DNA of 24,001 nucleotides from Rhizophagus sp. LPA8_4_AMF (GCA_021464525.1 JADRCO010000975.1:1-24001); one strand, 5' to 3'; shown: positions 10,593 through 21,741, numbered from the stretch's first letter. Numbers and translations: made by a program. Notes: generated by a model from the letters alone, not told the origin.

Positions 10593-11878
10593 TATATACA
10601 GCATATTAAGTGTACAACCATGAGTAGTTTAGGTTAATTTTGATATTTTAGTAGAGCTTGTTTAACGAAGGATGGTGTCCTACTCCAGAATAGGTAAAGT
10701 CTCAGAATTGTATGGAACAAAGATAACTGAAACATCAATACCGAGATCCTAATATTTGTTACACATTGACTCGAATTGATGTCTAAAATCAAGTAATATA
10801 AGAACTTTTGAAGAGAAAGAACTTAGGTCCCATCTGTAGTCAGATCAAGATATTTTTTGAATAATATAAGAATATGTATGAAATATTCTAAAATCGGAAA
10901 CTGGAAGAAAAACTCTAGTGAAAAAAAAAGAAAACTGGAAGATAGTATCACTTTTAAAGGTTGGTGTGAATCCTTAATATTGCCAACAGCCTTTAGTGAT
11001 AGTAACAAATATTTAAAGTTCCGCGTGAATGGTATTTGGGACGTGATGTATCAATCCCAATAGTATCCCGATTCTACGAGAAATAACAGTGACAGTATAG
11101 GGTTCTCTTGATCTCGCAATTGGAATGTTTAACGGTCTGTTTATTTATGAAATACCTGGAAAAAAAGTTGAGTCCAATTATGATATTCTCATCTAAAAAT
11201 AATCATTTCGAATTTATTAGTGAAAAGAGTGAAGAAATCTACAAAAAAAGAATAATTAAGGAAAAGACAAACCATCTCAAAAATATAGTTATACTTTTAT
11301 TTTATAGGATCGTATGTGAAGGACAAATAGTCTTTTTGAGTGGTGAAATTCTTGTCACGTGTAATAGAGATTATCAAGGACTTGCATGAAAATAAAAGTT
11401 TATACTATATTATAATGAGTTGACATAATGACCGACATAAGGTGCTACGGAGAGAACCATCGTGCGCCTGATAGAGTTTCTAACATATCGTCGATCCTGG
11501 GCGGAGGGTAACAGGCTTTTTTTGTTACTTTATTCAACTTTTGTTAATCGACACATAGTCGTTTCTGAGATTGAAACATAGCATTTGAATTTGTACTACC
11601 AATTTTTTATTAACAAAATTATTTAAGGATATACTTTTTCGATATTTAGTTTTATTAAAAGTAATAGTTCTAAATGCAAATGACACATAAATCGGACCTT
11701 ATTAAAAACTTCTTAATAAGTTTAGAGTGTTAAATTTCTCCGTTTTATCAAATCAAGGCTTCTTTAAAAAGAATATACGAGCTTGTATAATATAGAACAT
11801 CAGAAACTTCTAATACATAAAAAAGACGAAAAATTTTTTTTATAGTTTTTCCACAATTTATATATGTCCATGATTTTC

Positions 11879-11901
11879 AAACGCCTCATCCCGTACAACC
11901 A
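11879..11901 (+). repeat. Second copy of 23-base motif
   Basis: AAACGCCTCATC, then a 4-base variable part, then ACAACCA; 20 of 23 bases match 1868-1890 in the tubulin intron. No feature around it explains the similarity. Confidence 0.35.
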
Positions 11902-12883
11902 AAAAAGTTAGATAATAGAGCTAATTGGCAATATGATGATTTAATCTCGTAATGTTTATTTTAAAAATTTTTTCTTGAATACGGAATAACATTACGAGAA
12001 AAAGCTGACTAGGATAAATAAGGTAATAGAAAAAACCTGCTTGGTTAGATGAGTAGGGTTAGACGAGTAGATGTGTTTAAATCTATCTGCACAACTAAAA
12101 AACTACAAAAAAAAAGAAAAACGGTTTTACCGCAATTAACAACTTTTAACTTCAAATAATATTTACATGAATTAATAATTATAAAAATGGGAGTTTTTCT
12201 AATCCTGACAAGGTTATTAGAATGAACAAATGCAAGTTGGCGTGACAGCGCCATTCCGGCTTTAAAAATATGTTGTACTCAGTTAAAAAATTAAAAATTC
12301 AATTAATAGAAGAACGATCAATTAAGCGATTAAGTGATTAAATTATATTCAAGCACGTTCATTATTTTCGCTATTAGAGTGGAAGAATTGAAAGGAGGAT
12401 TTGAAATAATTGTCCATACTGACCTCGTGATTATTTTGAGCAACACTGAAAAGCTCATGTTGAGTATGGATAAACTCACATTTTGAATATGAAATAATTT
12501 GTTGGTACAAGATTTTCTACAAATAAATAATAATATTCAATAATTTTTATCATTGTTGAATATTTCCGTCCAATCATAATCAATTTTCATGAAATCAGTC
12601 ACTTAAAGCTAAGATATTAGTTTTGGTGAATTAAAAATTTTTTTTTTTTAAGGAAAATGTTAACCCTGTTTCACTCATTATCCGATAGCTCATTTTCTGA
12701 AGTACTCGATATTCAATAACATACATTTCTATGCATAACAAAAGGAGAAAAATTAGTATTATTGCGGTATGATAAACCAAAAAGATATGACGTATATCGA
12801 TGCGTGTAGGATCGAAACGTAGAATGAGTTTGATGTAGAGCATCGACAATATTTGCATACTGAAAAAAATGCTTCGTTACGAA

Positions 12884-12891
12884 CACGTGGG
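12884..12891. promoter_or_regulatory. CACGTGGG E-box, possible Pho4-type site
   Basis: The octamer matches the high-affinity binding site of yeast Pho4. It lies about 720 bases before the 87-residue frame and 1.09 kb before the inositol hexakisphosphate kinase. A connection with phosphate control is inference from the motif and the downstream gene only. Confidence 0.25.
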
Positions 12892-13407
12892 CGCTTGCAC
12901 AATTTTCCCATAATAAAACCCTGGAGAGGCAATATATTACTGCGTGAGAAAAGAGAATATTAAATCAAAGTTTGTTTATATGAATTACCTTATCTATTTT
13001 CTCTTTGCCATTAACGGAATGAGACTTTACTATAAAAAGAAGGAACTATGAAAAAAAGTCTTGTGATGCTTGTTTGTTTATTTTGTATTTTTCTAAATAG
13101 AGCGTGAAAAATTTTCTTGTTACCAATAATCTGGGAGATTCTTTCAATGTCCATTCCCAAACGTCAGGAAATATTAGTAGTTTAAAAAGATTAACACCTT
13201 ATTTTTTTTATTGCGGAGATGGATTCACGTTTCCGGCTATTATATATAATTATTATAATTATATCATAATTATGAATGCTGCGATAAGACTATTTGTGTA
13301 AACCACAATCGGGCATGAGTAAATATTTATATAACCGAATTCTGTAATTTAAATAAATTTTTTTATTTTGTGTGACCGCGTGTAACATTACACTTTAGCT
13401 ACTTATT

Positions 13408-13603
13408 GTTCCGTTATTTTTATTATCTCTTACCTTATTCAACTGGAAAAGAAACTCGTGCGGTGTTTTTTTCAAGTATATATAGGCTTCAAGTTCATTA
13501 AAAAAAAGAATATAGTTTACTATATTCTTTTTTTTCCATTTCGTTCTACTCTTCTCTTTATTGATATAAGTTAATATTATCACAAGGCTTGAAATAACGG
13601 AAC
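13408..13603. repeat. Inverted 12-mers around a perfect palindrome
   Basis: GTTCCGTTATTT at 13408-13419 recurs inverted at 13592-13603, four bases before the start codon of the 87-residue frame. Almost centred between them is a perfect palindrome at 13500-13535 (17-base arms, A run plus GAATATAGT, 2-base loop). It may be a MITE, but no target duplication is visible; it may instead be regulatory. Confidence 0.6.
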
Positions 13604-13607
13604 CTCA

Positions 13608-13871
13608 ATGCTTACTATAACTGAAACTGCACCTTCTGTCTTCAATTCGTCCGTTTTTGCTGAACATCGTTTAAGTACCATACCTGATTCCTTCGATGGG
13701 TCGCTCCTAACAGATATGGCTCCAATATCGAATATCACTTTTCAAATAAATGACCAAACAAATATGTCACGATCAGAGAATTTAACAAGGTATTTATTGA
13801 GAATTTTGTTAATTCTTATTGTAATTGTGCCATATATTATTTATTATATTTGGATATTCCAGACTGAATAG
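13608..13871 (+). CDS. Hypothetical 87-residue protein with C-terminal membrane helix
   Basis: I do not recognise this protein. It starts MLTITETAPS; residues 1-60 are polar and rich in Ser, Thr and Asn, and residues 62-84 form one strongly hydrophobic helix (LLRILLILIVIVPYIIYY) followed by a three-residue end. That layout fits a tail-anchored protein with a cytosolic N-terminus; if inserted the other way, NSS (13-15), NIT (42-44) and NMS (52-54) would be candidate glycosylation sites. The stop is 107 bases before the ATG of the inositol kinase on the same strand, so it may be a separate small gene, an upstream frame on the kinase mRNA, or a chance frame. The hydrophobic block and ordinary codon use favour a real protein moderately. 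Confidence 0.45.
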   Translation: MLTITETAPSVFNSSVFAEHRLSTIPDSFDGSLLTDMAPISNITFQINDQTNMSRSENLTRYLLRILLILIVIVPYIIYYIWIFQTE

Positions 13872-13978
13872 CTGTCATTCGTATATAGCAACAGTTACCG
13901 AATGAATGCTATCCAAGTTTGTAAACATTTTTTTTTATTTTGTCATTTAATAAAAACTTCTAATCAACTTTACTATTA

Positions 13979-16098
13979 ATGTATCAAAATAAAAGTCATA
14001 AGCGTCGTTCAATTGGATCATCCGCTGCTGACGTTAACGGAATTAAATCATCAACCTCAAAATTAACATCATCCGGTGGACGTAAGAATTCATTGTCTTT
14101 AAACCTTTTTAAGCACGGTATATCGGATGTTGAAGATAATATTTCGACCATATCGTCAACCAGTTCTTTACATTCGGAAACTTCTCCACAATCGTTATCA
14201 ATTGTAACAGATTATTTTAATTCTGTACAAATATCTCCGCAGAATCCTTATAAATTATCAAAAAATGTTAAAATCAATGTTTCCGATTCAGAAAAAGATT
14301 TTTCGGAGGATGACGAAGGTGATGATGTTGCAGACGACGAAGAATTGTACAATTTTTTTAATGATCCCTTATCTCCACCTTCAGTTAGATTGACACCATT
14401 TGACAATCAAGTTGGAGGGCATACATCATTTTTCAGGTTTTCGAAAAGGGCAGTTTGTAAACCTTTAGTACGTAGAGAACACCAATTCTATGAAATTTTA
14501 GAGACGCTACATCCTGATCTTTTACCTTTTGTATCTCAATATTTGGGGGTTCTTAATGTTACCCATCGAGGTGAATTAGGGTCAATGCCCGAAGTAGTAT
14601 TTGAGCAGAATAAACATTTACTGCCAGAATGGATGCTTAATAAAGTGAATTCATTTGTTGACCATGATCACAATCTGGATAAGGAAAACTATGATAAAGG
14701 TTGTTTTGATAATGCAAATTCTCAAGGCTTATGTACCAAGGTAAACAAACAATTAAAGGAGGAAGTACTTGGTGAAGTATTTTCACCAAAAGCTTTACGA
14801 TCCTATATAACGAGGAGGCATTCAATGATAAACATTTCTAATTCAGAGAAACCTAGCAGCAATACATCAGAAATGTCAAGGAGTCTAACAGATATTTGCC
14901 ATATGAATGATATGAATCCGAAAATGTCTTACGATATTTTATCAAATAAGCCTTTAGAAGATTATGAAGTAGATAACTATAATAAAGAATCGACTTCAAC
15001 GAGGAAAGAAGATCACCTTACTTCTATTCACTTAAAAGCTCAATCCGCTACGTCGTCTCCAAAAATAACGCCTCAGATTCTCATAGACTCTCCAACAATC
15101 TTCAAAATAGAAGAATTTGCTTCTTCAACGCGAAACTCTACAACAAATCTTCAATGTAGACCCTCTAAGAGACGTCTTATAAAGACTTTAAATGAAGGAC
15201 TAGAAAAACACACAGAGATGTTGACACCATCATCAGAAAAAATAAACAATCCATGGTCCTTGCATTGTTATAATGCTACACAACTTTCCAAATTACAAAA
15301 TGAAGTTCAACAGTTTGTCTTACTTGAAGATCTCACTGCTGGGTTGAAATATCCTTGCGTCTTAGATCTTAAGATGGGTACCCGCCAATTCGGAATTAAT
15401 GCCTCACCAGAAAAACGTGAGAGTCAAATAAAGAAATGCGCAGAGACTACTAGTAAAACCTTGGGTGTAAGAATTTGTGGCATGCAGGTAAATTAAATTA
15501 GTCTTTTAAACAAAACTATCATATTTTAAGGATTGATTATTAAAAAGTTGTCAAATTTTGAAAATAAATATAGGTCTATAAGACTACCACTTGTAAATTT
15601 AAATTCCAGAGTAAATACTACGGTCGATCTTTGAACCAGGATACCTTTCAAAGCGCATTAGAAGATTTTATTCATAATGGGCACAAGTTGCTGGATCATC
15701 ATATTCCTATCATCATACGTAAGCTTCGAAGGCTGGCCAAAATTATAAAAAGTCTGGATAACTACCGATTTTATGCGAGCAGTTTACTATTGATTTATGA
15801 CGGCGATGAGAACAATCTACGCGATATAGACATTAGGATAATTGATTTTGCTCATTGTACAACGGGCAAAGATTATCTTCCTAGTGAATGTAGATATCCA
15901 CCGACAAAAGGTTTTGATAGAGGATATTTATTAGGGTTGAAAAATTTATGTAGGTCATTTGAGATCATATATAAAGACCGTTGTGGTATAATACCTGAAG
16001 ATATCGGTGAAGAAGAAGATGATGTGTTTTCGGATATTTATTATAATAACACATCACCTGAAAAAACACTTAACAAAATACCAACGGAATCAGTTTGA
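13979..16098 (+). CDS. KCS1: Inositol hexakisphosphate kinase, Kcs1 type
   Basis: Adds a pyrophosphate to inositol hexakisphosphate, making 5-InsP7, a signal read by SPX-domain proteins in phosphate homeostasis. Two exons, 13979-15487 and 15574-16098, encode 677 residues. The catalytic domain is C-terminal, from about residue 430. The inositol-kinase signature PxxxDxKxG is PCVLDLKMG at 459-467, followed by QFG. SLL lies at 573-575 (SSLLLIYDG) and the metal-binding IDF at 593-595 ([10 protein letters not shown]), then GYLLGLKNL. The first 120 residues are a Ser-rich, low-complexity region with an acidic stretch. A segment with [14 protein letters not shown] and [13 protein letters not shown] near 160-190 matches the N-terminal kinase lobe region of fungal Kcs1, with a long disordered insert before the catalytic core, as in yeast. 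Confidence 0.93.
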
Positions 16099-16880
16099 TA
16101 GAATTTAAAATAAAGGAACTTAACAATAACTCAGTTTACAAAAGTGTTCTTCTATAATCCTGTACTTTTCGATAATCCAAGCCAAAAGTTAAACCAATGA
16201 TCTGTCACACAAAAAGCTCTTTGCTGCTTGATATCTTGTTTTTTTTTCTTATATTTTATCAACCCTTTTTTAATCAAATTCGAGACTTCAATAATTCATG
16301 CAATCGACCATAATCATTAACTAGTACTCATTGCGAAGAGTGAAAAAATTTTACTCTTACTTTTCTTTGTAAATTTTTTTGTCAAATAAATATTTTTTTT
16401 TCTTTTATCCTGTAATATTTTTTTTTTTATTTTTGTATAATTGATAGACATTAATAAAAAAAATTTTACATATATTCAATAATATTCAATTTGTGTACAG
16501 CATGTTCGGTGTTCACATGAGTGTGTATTTGAATGCGTTTTTTAATTAGCATTCGTTAAAGTACAGCTAAAAAAAAAAAATTAAATTTGGTAATTACAAT
16601 TGAATTATTATTTCGTTATTTATTATGCATTACGCTATTTACATTCATAACATTTTACCATAATATGATGAAGCTTTGAGTCCATTTAAACATTAAAAAA
16701 ATTCTTGTCATTCCTTTTATAAAGATGGTGTCAGAGAAATATCTTTAAAAACATCGACATTCACCAATTTTAAATAACGAATTTACAACATAAATAGAAT
16801 AAACCAATTTTATTTTAAAAAGTACATAATTTTTTAATAAACTTATCATATAAATTTTAAATATTATTATAAAATTGTAT
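16099..16880. other. Convergent spacer between inositol kinase and RPN9
   Basis: The 3' ends of both genes meet here. AATAAA occurs at 16109-16114 and 16385-16390 on the plus strand, of which the second is followed by a long T-rich run, and on the minus strand at 16808-16813 for RPN9. A weak hairpin AGAGTGAAAA/TTTTACTCT lies near 16337. No frame is recognisable. Confidence 0.5.
16808..16813 (-). promoter_or_regulatory. Polyadenylation signal of RPN9
   Basis: Minus-strand AATAAA located 68-73 bases beyond the RPN9 stop codon. Confidence 0.5.
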
Positions 16881-18428
16881 TTATTGAACAAATAATTCGG
16901 GAGTTTCATTTTCTACAATAATAGCGGTTTTCTTTACATTCTCGTCCCATTCTTGCAATCTTTGTCTCATACCATCAATTTGAACTAAATCTAATACACG
17001 TGGTTGAACCCATGTAACCATAACAACTTCTCTAACTTGATCAATCGATCCACGAATTAGTTTAAGCGCGAGAGCTTTCATAATTAAATATTCCACCTAT
17101 TTTATTAAACAAATTTAAATAATATATACACGCGTTTAACAATATTGAAAATAATTAAAATACCTCTTCAGGTGGTAATAAAGTTACAGAACAAATAGTT
17201 GAAAATGAAATAGTTCTGTTATCCGAACTTCTCTGAAATACAGCTTCAATCAATGACATCAAACAAATCTTCTGGCGCAAAAACACAAAACTATCTTGTA
17301 AAAGTGGCTATTAAGCAATGTAAAGATGAGTAATCATAAAAATAAAAAAATTTCTTATATTGTGAGGAATACTATTTCGTTTATTAATTTCTTACCATTT
17401 GAGCAAAATTCACTGATAACGTTTCGAACTTTGCAAGATCTCCTACATTATACGCAAATAGTAGATTTCTAAGCCATTCATGAGGAGTTCCTATTAAAGC
17501 ATCCAAGATAGGATGCATTAACTAGTATAACCAAAGAAATTTGAGAAATAAGTTACGCGTGTTGTAATCCTCGAATAGAAATAATTCAACTTACCAGCTC
17601 ACCAAAATTATAAATAGTTTCTCCTAAGAGGGCACTAATTGCCAAATCATACGCTCTATTAGTTTTTTCATCTGGTGTCAAAGCATCAAGATTAATGCAT
17701 GCTAAATAAAGCAGAGCATTTTTGTAAAATTCTGGAAAATTTGCTTTTGCCTAAATTTAGCAAAAAAAAACTTTTAGCTGTATTACTTTAAGATCAATTA
17801 AATTAATATAACTTTACCTTAAAATATTCAGCACAAACTCTATAAAAACTTGCATGAATAACGGTTTCTACTGAATCAAATTTGTCAAGAATTTTTTCAC
17901 ATTCATCAATGGCGCTCTTTGTTCCTTCAAAATCACCTAACATAAGTTTTGTATAAGCCGTTTCCATGACAGCATGAACATATGCATCTCTCGTGTCAGA
18001 TGTATTAACTTTCTCTACCAGAGACGTCAGAAAACCTAATGCTTGATTGTTATCTATAAATATTAAGTAAAATTGTATGAGCTGATATTTTGATTCAAGA
18101 TCTATATTTTTGGCAGCTAAGGAGACTTACCATTAAACTGTTTCACAACAGAAAGTCCCAATGTTACTAATTTAAGCTTGTTCATCCTATTCTCCCAGTC
18201 AGATATAAAATGTTGAAATAAAGGTACTTGAAATGGCCCCGAGGCTGGTATCGAAAAAAATTCTTCAACCTTTAAGGTAAGTTGATGCCATAACTTACGG
18301 TCATAAAGGTCTTCAAACGTGTTTAGGTATTCTTGTAAATCAGAGGGACACTGTTTGCGAAGTTCATTCAAAACTTCTATAGGACTTTGATCTAAATCCA
18401 TTTTCGTGTCTTGTTGATAAGAGACCAT
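16881..18428 (-). CDS. RPN9: 26S proteasome regulatory subunit Rpn9 (PSMD13)
   Basis: PCI-domain scaffold subunit of the proteasome lid, which helps hold the deubiquitinase Rpn11 on the 19S particle. Six exons: 18428-18131, 18053-17818, 17750-17595, 17521-17396, 17307-17164 and 17096-16881. From MVSYQQ it has 391 residues; a start at the next methionine (18401, MDLDQSP) gives 382; both fit the family (human 376, yeast 393). Family-specific segments are YDRKLWHQLTLKVEEFF near the N-terminus, ALLGETIYNFGELL, HPILDAL and the PCI winged helix YLIMKALALKLIRGSIDQV, followed by TWVQPRVLDL near the C-terminus. It is convergent with the inositol kinase and divergent from lysyl-tRNA synthetase. Confidence 0.96.
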
Positions 18429-18572
18429 TTTACTATAATACTATTATGGTGGGGATCTAATTTTTTTTTATCTAATTTTAATAACACCGGCTGATTGTCA
18501 TGTGATCTGTACAACAGTCGATCCATTTTTTGTGGTGATATCAGTAAAGTATAAATTATGTGAAATTCTGTG

Positions 18573-18630
18573 ATTTGGCCAGAATTATGCAAGGTTAGCC
18601 AACATTACGATTTGTAAATTCTGGCCAAAT
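18573..18630. repeat. Perfect 14-base inverted repeat
   Basis: ATTTGGCCAGAATT at 18573-18586 is exactly mirrored by AATTCTGGCCAAAT at 18617-18630, with a 30-base spacer. With the outer 9-base pair it makes a nested structure resembling part of a DNA transposon or MITE; no target duplication was found. Confidence 0.6.
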
Positions 18631-18829
18631 TTAGTATCAGCCGGCATTATGATGATTGCAAATCCTAAATCAGGCCAAAAACTGATCCCAAAAATCATCG
18701 TCCCTGAGTCGATCCTCGATAAAAAATTCTGGGACTAGGATAAAGTATAGGCGTTATCCAATCAAATACATTAATACATCTCATTTATCATAGTTGCAAA
18801 TGGTGTGTTAAAAACAGTTTTTAAATGAC

Positions 18830-18853
18830 AAATCATTTAGTAAATCATTTAGA
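18830..18853. repeat. 12-base tandem duplication
   Basis: AAATCATTTAGT is followed directly by AAATCATTTAGA. The pair is flanked by AATGACA and TGTCATT in inverted orientation. Confidence 0.5.
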
Positions 18854-19135
18854 ATGTCATTTGGATTAATGTTAAATGATCATTTCCCGGACAATGCTAA
18901 ATAGCACAATTTTTACGCATTTCTCGTGTCTAAATAAATAAATAAATACAATGAAAGAACTACAGTTTGTAGCTTCTTTTCTTTTGAATCTTTTATAGCA
19001 AAACGTTTGTTGCATAGAATTTAAAATGGAAACAATCAGACCATAGTATGGCTTAGTCCAAATGACATTTTATGACAATTCTTACGTATCACAATCATGT
19101 ATCACAACCGATAAGATGATCTAATAATTTTTTTT

Positions 19136-19143
19136 TATAAAGG
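19136..19143 (+). promoter_or_regulatory. Putative TATA box of lysyl-tRNA synthetase
   Basis: TATAAAGG lies 114 bases before the start codon and is followed by a pyrimidine-rich leader. Assigned by motif and distance only. Confidence 0.4.
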
Positions 19144-19249
19144 GCGCGTATTAACATAATTTTTATCTCTTATTTTTTTGCATTATATTTTCCTTATTTT
19201 TCCTTACGCCGATAAAATTATACAGATTTTTTAGGAAATAATTATTGAA

Positions 19250-21542
19250 ATGAATGCTAAAGAACATTTGGATGAAGTCACGGGAGAGAAGGTATCCAAG
19301 AGGTATGAAAATTTTCAAAAATGATCTGTTCAGATGACTCATACTCATGTTTGTATCTTTAAATACATTTTTAGTGAATTGAAGAGACGTCAAAAGCAAC
19401 GGGAAAAAGAAGCCAAGAAGGTTAATATTCGATTAATAAAATTTTCTTATTAGATAATTGTATTAAAAACATTACTTTTGACTAATTGTAACAGGCCTCT
19501 AAAACTGCAGCTTCTGCTTTTGAAAATTCTGAAAAGCTTGAAAAAACTGACGAGGAAAACTTAAACCCTAACGTAGGTTATATAAACAGTATTTATTATC
19601 AAATGGTAAATATTTATGGTTTCTCTCTGACTAATTATTTTGTTTCTTTCATAGCAATATTTTGAAATTAGATCCAAGCGTATTCTTAAACTTCGAGAAT
19701 CTCGTCAGCCTAATCCTTATCCACATAAATTTCATGTGACTCTTTCCATTCCGGCTTATATTAAAAAATACGGTGACATTGAACCCGGTCAACATTTAGA
19801 TGAGGTCGTTCAGGTTGCTGGTAGAATACATAATATAAGAAGCGGTGGAGCCAAGTTAAAGTTTTATGATTTACATGGAGAAGGTGTTAAGATTCAAATT
19901 ATGGCTCAAGCACAGTAAGAGACATTAATTCTACTTTTTTCTTAGATTAGATTTTAATATTGTATATTAATTTAATGTTGTAGAGATTCTGAGCGAGATT
20001 TTTTCGAAGTTCACGACATACTTCGACGTGGAGATATTGTAGGAGTCCGTGGCTGTCCGGGAAAATCCAAGCATGGTGAACTATCAATTTTCCCTAAAGA
20101 TGTTATTCTACTTTCACCTTGTTTGCACATGTTGCCCAAAGCACATTATGGGTTTAAGGATCAAGAGACACGTTTCCGTCAACGTTATCTTGATCTAATT
20201 ATGAATAATTTTGTCAGAGATAAATTCATAATTAGAGCTAAAATTGTAAACTATGTTAGAAGATTTTTGGATAATCTTGGGTTCCTTGAGGTGATCACTT
20301 ATAATCCTTATTATCGCAAACCAAATACCCCCAAAAAATATATATATATATAATATATATTTTTTTAAATTTATATTTAATAGGTTGAAACTCCAATGAT
20401 GAATATGATTGCTGGTGGAGCTACAGCTAAACCATTTATCACTCATCACAATGATCTCAAGCTTGACCTCTTTATGAGAGTTGCACCAGAATTGTATCTT
20501 AAGATGCTTGTAGTTGGTGGACTAGATCGTGTATATGAAATCGGCAGACAATTTCGTAATGAATCTATTGATCTTACGCATAATCCTGAATTTACCACGT
20601 GTGAATTTTATATGGCATTTGCTGATATGTATGATTTAATGGAAATTACCGAAAGCATGCTTTCTAGCATGGTTAAATATATAACGGGAGATTATAAGAT
20701 TGTTTATCATCCTCAAGGTCCTGATGGACCCGCTATGAACATAGATTTTACTCCACCATTTAAGAGAGTTAGTATGATTGACACTCTGGAGGAAAAATTG
20801 TGCGTTAAATTTCCACCAGCATCTGAGCTTCATACAGAAAAAACTGCTAAATTTCTTCAGGAACTTTGTGAGAAACATGAAATAGAATGTTCTCCTCCAA
20901 GAACATCTGCAAGATTACTAGATAAAGTGATTAATTTACATTTTTTCATTTATTCATTCATTTATTTATTTATTTTTGTATAAAAAAATATATATTTATA
21001 CTAATTTATTTTAAACTAGCTTGTGGGTGAATTTATTGAAGTTGATTGTGTATCACCTACATTTATTACTGGACACCCACAAATGATGTCGCCGCTAGCT
21101 AAAGCTCATAGGGACATTGAAGGATTATGTGAACGTTTTGAGTTATTTGTAGCTACCAAGGAAGTTTGTAACGCTTATACTGAATTAAATGATCCTTTTG
21201 ATCAACGTGAAAGATTTGAAGAACAAGCTCGTCAAAAGGAACAAGGTGATGATGAAGCTCAACTTATTGACGAGACATTTTGTACTAGTTTGGAATATGG
21301 TTTAGCACCAACGTAAGAAATATTTCGAGAAAAAAAGATCTTTAGTAATTCTAAGTGCTAATTTAAATTCTTTTATTTGTAGTGGAGGCTGGGGAATGGG
21401 TATAGATCGACTTACTATGTTCTTAACTGATAGTTCAAACATTAAGGAAGTTTTACTTTTCCCTGCTATGAAACCAATCGAAGAAAAACCAAATATTGGA
21501 GATCAAAGTAATCCGAGTATTAATGAGAGTCTTTATATTTGA
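19250..21542 (+). CDS. Lysyl-tRNA synthetase (class IIb)
   Basis: Charges tRNA-Lys with lysine. Eight exons: 19250-19302, 19375-19420, 19495-19572, 19655-19914, 19984-20290, 20384-20926, 21020-21312 and 21383-21542, giving 579 residues, as in other eukaryotic enzymes. The first three exons encode the Lys/Glu-rich N-terminal extension ([16 protein letters not shown]) that helps bind tRNA in eukaryotes. The anticodon-binding OB fold covers about 108-210 ([20 protein letters not shown]). In the catalytic core are motif 1 near 240-256 ([16 protein letters not shown]), motif 2 near 297-326 ([10 protein letters not shown], with Arg306; [10 protein letters not shown]) and motif 3 at 528-541 ([13 protein letters not shown]). 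No targeting peptide is seen, so the product is taken as cytosolic. Intron 1 contains a perfect Gcn4-type site. Confidence 0.97.
19334..19342. promoter_or_regulatory. ATGACTCAT, Gcn4/AP-1 type site in intron 1
   Basis: A perfect 9-base palindromic consensus for fungal Gcn4/CPC1 bZIP factors lies inside the first intron of lysyl-tRNA synthetase, 84 bases after the start codon. Synthetase genes are known Gcn4 targets in yeast; function here is inferred. Confidence 0.35.
20339..20360. repeat. AT microsatellite in intron 5
   Basis: A nearly pure (TA)n run with one interruption inside the fifth intron of lysyl-tRNA synthetase. Confidence 0.8.
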
Positions 21543-21735
21543 AGAAAGAAATTTTGTTGAATATTTTACCAATTAAAAAAAAAAGTTTATTATTTTATAA
21601 AGAATATATATTCCAGAACACTTTATGTATTTGCTAGCTGTCATAATTAAATTAAAAAATTTCCTTTCTGTAATATTATTATTTGCGTTTTTCACAAAAT
21701 TATCTCAACAGCCTAATTTGAAATATTTCTAAGTA

Positions 21736-21741
21736 AATAAA
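21736..21741 (+). promoter_or_regulatory. Possible polyadenylation signal of lysyl-tRNA synthetase
   Basis: AATAAA lies 194 bases after the stop codon; ATAAAG near 21597 is a closer non-canonical alternative. Confidence 0.3.

Larger units (their letters stand above)
9833..13607. other. Long gene-poor region
   Basis: About 3.8 kb with no recognisable gene. Two unrelated short plus-strand frames (from 10857 and 11108) have no visible homology and could be remnants of a decayed gene. A patch near 11420-11520 is clearly GC-richer than its surroundings and ends in a T run, without a tRNA-like fold. A MITE (10419-10592), a motif shared with the tubulin intron (11879-11901), an E-box (12884-12891) and a palindrome cluster (13408-13603) are listed separately. 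An inverted pair AATATTCAA/TTGAATATT sits at 12532-12564. Confidence 0.5.
18429..19249. other. Divergent spacer between RPN9 and lysyl-tRNA synthetase
   Basis: It contains both promoters plus repeat-like sequence. From about 18480 to 18740 the composition is GC-richer and full of inverted segments (see 18573-18630); an outer pair CCGGCTGAT at 18487-18495 and ATCAGCCGG at 18639-18647 surrounds them. From 18740 on it is mostly A/T, with a short tandem repeat at 18830-18853. No protein frame is convincing. Confidence 0.5.

Noticed and set aside
11430-11531. Possible Pol III gene or SINE (TCGATCC followed by a T run)
   Set aside because: The box A equivalent is poor and no cloverleaf forms.
12631-12858. 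Minus-strand 75-residue frame with a hydrophobic segment
   Set aside because: Hydrophobicity follows from A/T-rich codons; no leader, neighbour or homology supports it.
13104-13301. Plus-strand 65-residue frame
   Set aside because: Starts with GTG and translates low-complexity A/T sequence.
13395-13583. Minus-strand 62-residue frame
   Set aside because: It runs through the palindrome cluster and is explained by its A and T runs.
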